Shown: in pieces, positions 6,533 through 11,027 of the stretch
Layout: every line of letters begins with the position of its first letter
How positions within the stretch are numbered: position 1 is the first letter of the stretch
Translations under genes and position numbers: made by a program
Notes under the pieces: model-generated
The model's database searches: none
What the model was told of the DNA's origin: nothing
The model's input: the letters and a program-made list of their open reading frames with translations, nothing else
Source of the DNA: an uncultured Oscillospiraceae bacterium
Lineage (GTDB): Bacteria; Bacillota; Clostridia; Oscillospirales; Oscillospiraceae
Assembly (NCBI GenBank): GCA_910577805.1
Contig: CAJTOE010000081.1
Coordinates: 1 to 11,027, forward strand
Length of the DNA stretch: 11,027 bases
Direction: 5' to 3'

Positions 6533-6570
6533 TGTAACCGTTTTGTAACCATTCTGTTCCTTTCTGTAAC
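6533..6570 (+). promoter_or_regulatory. Tandem WalR (YycF)-like boxes before the M23 peptidase
   Basis: TGTAAC occurs at 6533-6538, 6544-6549 and 6565-6570, with a degenerate TGTTCC at 6555-6560. The first pair is TGTAAC-N5-TGTAAC, an exact fit to the published WalR consensus TGTWAH-N5-TGTWAH; the third unit keeps the N5 spacing and the fourth is one base short. WalR is the essential cell-wall regulator of low-GC Gram-positives and controls peptidoglycan hydrolases, which is what the gene downstream encodes. The boxes lie just downstream of the -10, a position that would favour repression. Another PhoB/OmpR-family regulator could also use such 11-bp repeats. Confidence 0.65.
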
Positions 6571-6599
6571 CTTTCGTGAGGAACCCAGGAGGCATGACC

Positions 6600-8039
6600 A
6601 TGGCCGATTTCACAGACCTTCAGGATAAAATGCAAGAGCTTCAGGAGTGGGCCCGCATTCATTTGCGCCGGGCCACCCATCATATACATGCCCTGGCCGC
6701 GGAAAGCGCAGTGGCCGGTCCGATTTCCTTTCTGGCCGTTGCCTGCGCGCTGGGCGCGGCTCTGACTTTGACGACCCTGTATACCTCCAGCTTCGCCGTC
6801 ACCGTGGACGGAAAGCAGCTTGGCGTGGTGGCGGACCAGAGCGTGGTAGAGGACGCGGTGGCCAACGTGGAACACGCGGGCAGTACCCTGCTGGGCTACC
6901 AGTATGAGGTGGACAGCCAGGTGGACTACCAGTTTGCCCTGACGCTGAAAACCGATTTGACGCCCTCGTCCACCTTCGAGGACTACTTTTACGCCCAGCT
7001 GGACAAGGAGAGCAGCGAGCTGCGCAAGTATCAGGTCCTGATCGACGGGGACCCGGTGGGGGTCGTCAGCAGCCAGCAGGAGCTGGATAGTCTCCTGGCG
7101 GAGATGAAAGCGGAGTTTTCGACAGAACATACGATTTCCGCCGAGTTTGACCATAAAGTGGACGTAAAGTACATCTACATGACCGACCACGTCATGGACC
7201 GGGAGGAGCTGCGGGAAGCCCTGAGCGCCAACACCACCGGCGAGACTACCTACAGCGTAGTTCAGGGCGACACCTTCGGGGCCATCGCCTACGCCAACGA
7301 TATGTCCATTACCGACTTGCAGCAGCTCAATCCGGATGTGGATATTAACCGGCTGATGATTGGGGACGTGCTGAACGTCAAGGAGGAAATCCCCGTGCTG
7401 GGGGTGGTGACGGTGGACGAGATCACCTACACCGAGGCCATTCCCTGCCCGGTGGAGGAGGTCAAGGACGACACCATGTACATCGGCGCGTCCAAGATCC
7501 TGGTCCAGGGCGAGGAGGGCGAGAGCCTGGTCACCGCTCAGGTCACCTACGTCAACGGCAAGGAGAGCGAACGGGACATCCAGTCCAAGGAGACGGTGCG
7601 GGAGCCTACCACCACCACCAAGGCGGTGGGCACCAAAGAAAAGCCCAAGACTGCCTCCACCGGCCAGTTCTCCTGGCCCATCTCCGGACGCATCAACTCC
7701 TATTTCGGCGGCCGTTATATCTTCGGACGGTACAGCTACCATTCCGGTCTGGATATCCAGGCCTCCTACGGCGCGTCCATCAAGGCCGCGGACGGCGGTA
7801 CGGTGACCTTCGCGGGCTGGAAGGGCAGCTATGGCAATCTGGTCATTATCACCCACGACAACGGCATTCAGACCTACTATGCCCATAATTCCTCCCTGCT
7901 GGTGTCCGCCGGAAGCAAGGTCTACAAGGGGCAGGTCATTGCCAAGGCGGGCAGCACGGGCCGGTCCACCGGTCCCCACTGCCACTTTGAGGTCCGGGTC
8001 AACGGCTCGGCGGTGAATCCGCTGTCCTATCTGCGGTAA
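6600..8039 (+). CDS. M23 family peptidoglycan metallopeptidase with LysM and G5 domains
   Basis: Membrane-anchored cell-wall hydrolase, 479 residues. The frame opens at a GTG at 6576, but the ATG at 6600 is chosen because AGGAGG (6587-6592) lies 7 bases before it; an ATG at 6594 is too close. Order: cytoplasmic N-terminus 1-40, one membrane helix about 41-62, an extracellular region with two similar units (VTVDGKQLGVV at 68-78 and VLIDGDPVGVV at 146-156), LysM about 216-261 (TYSVVQGDTFGAIA), a G5-like domain about 262-337, a short Lys/Thr-rich linker, and the M23 domain 358-479. All catalytic residues are present: HSGLD (His381, Asp385), YYAH (His429) and HCH (His460, His462). It should cut peptide cross-links in peptidoglycan. 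It has its own promoter, WalR-like boxes and terminator, so it is a single-gene unit. Confidence 0.93.
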   Translation: MADFTDLQDKMQELQEWARIHLRRATHHIHALAAESAVAGPISFLAVACALGAALTLTTLYTSSFAVTVDGKQLGVVADQSVVEDAVANVEHAGSTLLGYQYEVDSQVDYQFALTLKTDLTPSSTFEDYFYAQLDKESSELRKYQVLIDGDPVGVVSSQQELDSLLAEMKAEFSTEHTISAEFDHKVDVKYIYMTDHVMDREELREALSANTTGETTYSVVQGDTFGAIAYANDMSITDLQQLNPDVDINRLMIGDVLNVKEEIPVLGVVTVDEITYTEAIPCPVEEVKDDTMYIGASKILVQGEEGESLVTAQVTYVNGKESERDIQSKETVREPTTTTKAVGTKEKPKTASTGQFSWPISGRINSYFGGRYIFGRYSYHSGLDIQASYGASIKAADGGTVTFAGWKGSYGNLVIITHDNGIQTYYAHNSSLLVSAGSKVYKGQVIAKAGSTGRSTGPHCHFEVRVNGSAVNPLSYLR

Positions 8040-8075
8040 ACGTAAGCACCCAGGGCTTTGATCGAACATCAAAAT

Positions 8076-8111
8076 AAAGAGGACAGCTTGCAGTCAGGCT
8101 GTCCTCTTTTT
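8076..8111. terminator. Terminator between convergent genes
   Basis: A perfect 12-bp stem, AAAGAGGACAGC (8076-8087) with GCTGTCCTCTTT (8098-8109), and a 10-base loop. On the plus strand it ends in TTTTT and closes the M23 gene. On the minus strand it ends in CTTT followed by ATTTTG, so it probably also closes the DUF5714 gene that comes from the other side. Confidence 0.9.
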
Positions 8112-8121
8112 CGTATGCCGG

Positions 8122-8826
8122 TCAGGGATTGTTTTTCTGGTTCGCCTTGGAGAACGGACAGCGGATGCCTATGCACTGGTTGTTTTGCGCCCCGTACTCA
8201 CAGACAACGTCCGGCACCTCCATTTCAATGCCGAACTGCTCCCGCACAAAGGCGACCGCGGCCAGGACGGACAACAGAGAATCCCGCTTGCAGCACCGGG
8301 GACCGCCGATGGTCCCAATTTGCTCCAGGGCCTTTGCGGTCATCTGGTTGGAGAGGCCGAACGGCTCCTCGCTCAGGGGGGTGGAGTTGGATAGGATCGA
8401 GACAAAAATGCCGGTGCTGATACCCGCGCCGCAGGCCCCCCAGAAGCCGCAGGCCCCGCCAGGGACGCTTTTTCCCCGGCTCACCATCTCGGCCAGGGCC
8501 GCAGGCAGGTCGATGCTGCCGCCTGCATTATGGTAGGCCGTCAGAAGCGCCGAACCCACCAGGACGTGATGCTCCGGGCCGTGCATGTGGCAGAAGGGCT
8601 GAGACATAAGCTCCTGCAAAATCCCAATCGGATTTTTGGAGGTGGAGCGAAGGCACAGGCCCAGGGTGGCGTCCATGCCGTCCATATGGCAATCGTTGCA
8701 GACATAGTGGCCGTTGACGCACCGGGTCCTGCTGCCCTCCCTTCTGCCGCAAACGGCACATTCCATTTGCGTCCCGAACTCCAGGTATTCCAGCGCAGCG
8801 CCGCAGATCAAGCATTCCTCTTTCAT
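8122..8826 (-). CDS. DUF5714 domain-containing cysteine-rich protein
   Basis: Cytoplasmic protein of 234 residues and unknown function, which I recognise as DUF5714-like. It holds 16 cysteines. The N-terminus looks like a zinc or iron-sulfur binding region: Cys5-x2-Cys8, Cys23-x2-Cys26, Cys36, Cys43-x2-Cys46 and nearby His40 and His47. The core has HMHGPEHHVLVG (80-91), GACGFWGACGAGISTG (124-139), a Cys-Cys pair at 178-179 and Cys209, Cys218 and Cys223. No signal peptide or membrane helix is seen. AGGAGGT lies 6 bases before the ATG. It is alone on its strand with its own promoter. Relatives occur in anaerobes and methanogens, which fits an oxygen-sensitive metal centre, but no activity is known to me. 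Confidence 0.8.
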   Translation of the reverse strand: MKEECLICGAALEYLEFGTQMECAVCGRREGSRTRCVNGHYVCNDCHMDGMDATLGLCLRSTSKNPIGILQELMSQPFCHMHGPEHHVLVGSALLTAYHNAGGSIDLPAALAEMVSRGKSVPGGACGFWGACGAGISTGIFVSILSNSTPLSEEPFGLSNQMTAKALEQIGTIGGPRCCKRDSLLSVLAAVAFVREQFGIEMEVPDVVCEYGAQNNQCIGIRCPFSKANQKNNP

Positions 8827-8872
8827 GATGCACCTCCTGAATCGTTTGGCTGTTTTTTGCTGGTTTGGTTGT

Positions 8873-8881
8873 ATTATAGCA
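8873..8881 (-). promoter_or_regulatory. Extended -10 promoter for the DUF5714 gene
   Basis: On the minus strand TGC-TATAAT forms an extended -10 (hexamer 8873-8878). No clear -35 lies 17 bases further up (TATATA). The leader to the ATG at 8826 is about 40 bases and holds a strong AGGAGGT. Confidence 0.65.
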
Positions 8882-8946
8882 TAAGCGGACGGATTTATAT
8901 AGGTCGATTTGCGAAGGAAGCTCCCCCCTCACCCGGCGTTTCTCTC

Positions 8947-8975
8947 TTGCCAAAATCCCCGCAGCATGGTACAAT
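8947..8975 (+). promoter_or_regulatory. Sigma-A promoter for the folT-folC operon
   Basis: TTGCCA (8947-8952) and TACAAT (8970-8975) are 17 bases apart, each one base off consensus, and TGG precedes the -10. The start near 8982 lies about 10 bases before the riboswitch, as expected for a riboswitch-led transcript. Confidence 0.82.
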
Positions 8976-8992
8976 ACCCCACAGAAGCCTGA

Positions 8993-9088
8993 CAGAGTAG
9001 GTCCAGCGCGTTAAGTGTCACCGGATGGGAGGTTGCCGGTGAACGAAGGAGCCGTTTTCGGCTCCGCGGTGCTGTACCGCATCCGCTG
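8993..9088 (+). promoter_or_regulatory. Tetrahydrofolate (THF) riboswitch
   Basis: This leader matches the folT-type THF riboswitch. Conserved parts seen are GAGTAG at the 5' end, GCGTTAAGTG (9008-9017), the GATGGGAGGTTG loop (9024-9035), ACGAA after P3 (9043-9047), GCGGTG (9066-9071) and GCATCCGCT near the 3' end (9079-9087). Helices: P1 CAG/CTG (8993-8995 with 9086-9088); P2 CAGC+GC with GC+GCTG (9004-9009 with 9066-9067 and 9071-9074, GGT bulged); P3 TCACCGG/CCGGTGA (9018-9024 with 9036-9042); P4 GGAGCCG/CGGCTCC with a TTTT loop (9048-9065). It sits directly ahead of a folate transporter gene, the usual target. Reduced folate should lower expression. Confidence 0.93.
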
Positions 9089-9135
9089 CCATGGGGAGAG
9101 TGCGCTCTTTGCATGGCAACACGCCATGAAAGGAG
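9087..9135 (+). promoter_or_regulatory. Riboswitch expression platform with two competing hairpins at the folT ribosome binding site
   Basis: CATGGC (9112-9117) can pair either upstream with GCCATG (as part of TGCCATG 9087-9093 with CATGGCA 9112-9118, plus an inner GGAGAG/CTCTTT helix) or downstream with GCCATG (9123-9128). The second pairing ends directly against the AAAGGAG (9129-9135) of folT. The upstream arm shares bases 9087-9088 with P1 of the riboswitch. No T-run follows either hairpin, so control of translation is more likely than termination. The pairing is seen; the mechanism is inferred. Confidence 0.55.
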
Positions 9136-9144
9136 CGTTTTCTT

Positions 9145-9708
9145 ATGCGAAAATGGAATGTCAACACCCTCTGCACCCTCGCACTGCTGACCGCCATGAT
9201 GGTGCTGCTCAGTCTCACCCTGGCCGTGCGCACAGACTACTTCAAGCTCACCTTCGGCTCTTTGCCGGTGGTGCTGGCCGCAATGCTCTTCGGCCCCCTG
9301 GAGGGGATCGTCGTCGCCGTCCTGGGTGAATTTATGGTCCAGCTGCTCACCTTCGGCCTGATGCCCACAACGGTGATCTGGATTCTTCCCCCCGCCATCC
9401 GGGCGGTGGTGGTGGGACTGGCCGCGGTGCAGCTGCGGAAAACCGGTGTCCCCCTGGAGCGCCGGCCCGCTCTGTGCTATATCGTGTGTATTGCCGGGGC
9501 GGTCCTCACCACCACCGGGAACACCCTGGGCATGTGGCTGGACAGCCTGGTTTATCACACCTCTTTCTCCGCCGCCCTGTTCATCGCCCCAGCGCGCTAT
9601 GTCTCCGGGGTGGTGACCGCCGCCGTCATTGCCACCCTGAGTATGCCTCTGGTCCATCTCCTGCGGCGCAGCGGCGTGCTGAACGAGGTCCGCCATGACG
9701 GACCGTGA
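9145..9708 (+). CDS. folT: Folate ECF transporter substrate-binding (S) component
   Basis: Integral membrane protein that should bind folate and work with the shared EcfT and EcfA units to import it. The 187 residues carry about six hydrophobic segments (about 9-28, 35-50, 53-70, 75-97, 112-130, 153-173), the usual S-component topology. The N-terminal helix holds the small-residue face that docks on EcfT (ALLTAMM, 13-19). AVRTDYFKLTFGSLPVVLAAMLFGP (27-51) is a typical folate/ECF S-component block. AAAGGAG lies 9 bases before the ATG. The THF riboswitch upstream and folC downstream, which overlaps the gene end by 14 bases, both point to folate rather than another vitamin. The Ecf energizing genes are not in the window, as is usual for group II ECF systems. 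Confidence 0.93.
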   Translation: MRKWNVNTLCTLALLTAMMVLLSLTLAVRTDYFKLTFGSLPVVLAAMLFGPLEGIVVAVLGEFMVQLLTFGLMPTTVIWILPPAIRAVVVGLAAVQLRKTGVPLERRPALCYIVCIAGAVLTTTGNTLGMWLDSLVYHTSFSAALFIAPARYVSGVVTAAVIATLSMPLVHLLRRSGVLNEVRHDGP

Positions 9709-10921
9709 GGCAGTAGAGCAGCTCCGGCAGCGGGCCTGGACCGGCCAGACCCCCGGCCTGGAGCGCATCCGCCGCCTGCTGGACCGGCTGGGCAGACCTC
9801 AGGACGGGCTTCGGTTTGTCCACATCGCCGGCTCCAACGGAAAGGGTTCCACTGCGGCGCTGCTGGCCAGCGCCCTGACCCAGGCCGGACTGCGGACGGG
9901 GCTGTATACCTCCCCCCATTTGCAGCGGTTCCACGAGCGCTTTCAGATAGACGGCGGGCCTATCCCTCCAAACACCCTGGCGGAGACAGTCCGGACTGTG
10001 CTGGACGCGGCGGAGGACCAGACCGAATTTGAGCTGATGACCGCCGTTGGGATGCTCTATTTTCGGGCCGCAAATTGTGATTTTGTCGTGCTGGAAACCG
10101 GCCTGGGCGGCCGTCTGGATTCCACAAATGTGATCGAGTCCCCGGCGGCCTGTCTGATAACCCGGATCGGGTTGGAGCATACGCAGCTTTTGGGGGACAC
10201 TTTGGGGAAAATCGCCGGAGAAAAAGCCGGTATCATCAAGCCGGGCAGTCCGGTGGTGGTCTGCAAGCAGGAGCAGGCGGTTCTGGACGCGATTTCCGCC
10301 CGCTGTGACGGAAATGCACTGACGGTTACCGCGCCGGACCGCCTGCGGCGGCTCTCCTGCTCGCCGGAAGGCCAGCGGTTCACCTACCGGGACCGGGGGC
10401 CGTATCAGATTTCCCTGCTGGGCGGGCACCAGCTGGAAAATGCCGCCGCCGCCCTGGACACCCTCTGGGCACTGGGCCTTCCGGAGGAGGCGATTACGAG
10501 AGGTCTGGAAAATGCCCGCTGGCCGGGACGGCTGGAGCTGGTGCGCCGGGGACCGGACGTACTGCTGGACGGAGGCCACAACCCCCAGTGTATGCAGGCA
10601 GTGGTGCAGGCTTTGGACGAGCTGTACCCAGGAAAAAAAGTGCTGTTTCTGCTGGGCGTGATGGCGGACAAGGATTTTATATCTATGCTTCAAATCCTGC
10701 TTCCCTACGCAAAGCAAGTGGTCTGCACCGCCCCGGACAGCCCCCGCGCCCTGCCCCCAGAGGAGTTATCCGCCTGCGTTCAGCGCTTGGGCGGGACGGC
10801 CCAGGCCTGTCCCACTGTCCGGGAGGCGGTGGAGACGGTGCTGGCGCTGGCGGGGCCGGAGGACGTGGTCTGCATGTGCGGGTCGCTGTATCTGATTGGA
10901 GAGTTGAAAGAGCTTTTATGA
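9695..10921 (+). CDS. folC: Folylpolyglutamate synthase / dihydrofolate synthase
   Basis: Mur-ligase-type ATP-dependent enzyme that joins glutamate to folates, and perhaps to dihydropteroate, trapping folate in the cytoplasm. Length is 408 residues, near the usual 420-430. Motifs: P-loop GSNGKGS (46-52), SPHL (73-76), ETGLGGRLDSTN (134-145), EHTQLLGDTLGKIAGEKAGI (161-180) with the conserved carbamylation-type lysine region, WPGRLE (276-281), DGGHNP (292-297), GVMADKD (321-327) and GSLYL (396-400). It starts inside the folT end (14-base overlap) with GAGGT 5 bases upstream, so translation is coupled. Its stop overlaps the next start (ATGA). Whether it is mono- or bifunctional cannot be read from sequence. 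Confidence 0.95.
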   Translation: MTDREAVEQLRQRAWTGQTPGLERIRRLLDRLGRPQDGLRFVHIAGSNGKGSTAALLASALTQAGLRTGLYTSPHLQRFHERFQIDGGPIPPNTLAETVRTVLDAAEDQTEFELMTAVGMLYFRAANCDFVVLETGLGGRLDSTNVIESPAACLITRIGLEHTQLLGDTLGKIAGEKAGIIKPGSPVVVCKQEQAVLDAISARCDGNALTVTAPDRLRRLSCSPEGQRFTYRDRGPYQISLLGGHQLENAAAALDTLWALGLPEEAITRGLENARWPGRLELVRRGPDVLLDGGHNPQCMQAVVQALDELYPGKKVLFLLGVMADKDFISMLQILLPYAKQVVCTAPDSPRALPPEELSACVQRLGGTAQACPTVREAVETVLALAGPEDVVCMCGSLYLIGELKELL

Positions 10922-11027
10922 AAAATAAAACGGAGCTTTTGAACCGGTGCGCCCGTGACCCGGAGGAGCGTATGTTGCTGGCCCGCGCTCTGGACAAGCT
11001 GGAGCTGGCCCAGAGCCGCGGCGTCCC
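10918..11027 (+). CDS. N-terminal fragment, probable YlmH-like S4-domain RNA-binding protein
   Basis: An open frame starts in the folC stop codon (ATGA, 10918-10921) and runs off the window after 36 codons. The visible protein begins MKNKTELLNRCARDPEERML and continues with an LLARALDKLELAQSRGV segment. This Leu/Arg-rich helix (LLAR.LDK.E.A..R..P) resembles the start of clostridial YlmH-family proteins, which bind RNA through an S4 domain further on. That domain is outside the window, so the call rests on a short stretch and on memory of the family. The upstream GAAAGAG is a weak ribosome binding site, which suggests coupling to folC. Confidence 0.5.
   Translation, partial: MKNKTELLNRCARDPEERMLLARALDKLELAQSRGV

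Noticed and set aside
6576..6599. GTG start at 6576 for the M23 peptidase
   Set aside because: The added residues translate the ribosome binding site itself; AGGAGG is ideally placed for the ATG at 6600.
6417..8072. 551-residue minus-strand open frame opposite the M23 gene
   Set aside because: It is a by-product of GC-rich third positions in the sense gene. Its translation has no recognisable domain and it crosses the promoter and terminator of the M23 unit.
8827..9144. Searched the 318-base gap for a small gene
   Set aside because: No supported open frame; the gap is filled by the DUF5714 promoter, the folT promoter, the THF riboswitch and its expression platform.

Overview
The window looks like chromosome from a GC-rich anaerobic Firmicute, most likely class Clostridia near the Oscillospiraceae. 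This is inferred from strong AGGAGG-type ribosome binding sites, sigma-A-type promoters, a lipoprotein signal, an energy-coupling-factor folate transporter under a tetrahydrofolate riboswitch, and proteins typical of that group (DUF5714, an F420-ligase-like protein, an M23 peptidase with LysM and G5 domains). No database search was possible, so the taxon is a judgement. I see no phage, insertion sequence, CRISPR array, tRNA or rRNA.

Layout. 1-1012 (minus): a bidirectional-looking terminator, rpsI (S9), rplM (L13) and a perfect consensus promoter. 1040-1871 (plus): a 10-bp-phased CTC array, then a TtcA-type tRNA thiolase. 1948-4561 (plus): a membrane chemoreceptor whose stop codon overlaps the start of an FMN-binding-type lipoprotein, closed by a strong terminator. 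4632-6501 (plus): an extended -10 promoter, an F420-0:glutamate-ligase-like protein and an M50 site-2-protease-like membrane protein. 6498-8109 (plus): a promoter, tandem WalR-like boxes, an M23 peptidoglycan peptidase and a terminator shared with the convergent next gene. 8122-8878 (minus): a cysteine-rich DUF5714 protein. 8947-11027 (plus): a promoter, THF riboswitch, folT, folC and the start of a probable S4-domain (YlmH-like) RNA-binding protein.

How the genes work together. folT imports folate and folC adds glutamates to keep it in the cell; one riboswitch senses the product and the two genes overlap by 14 bases. The chemoreceptor and lipoprotein are translationally coupled, which hints at a shared, perhaps redox-linked, envelope role. 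The M23 peptidase carries TGTAAC repeats with the spacing of the WalR (YycF) cell-wall regulator, which fits its cell-wall job. The most interesting points are these WalR-like boxes, the chemoreceptor-flavolipoprotein pair, the glutamate-ligase-like/M50 pair, and a switchable hairpin between the riboswitch and the folT ribosome binding site.
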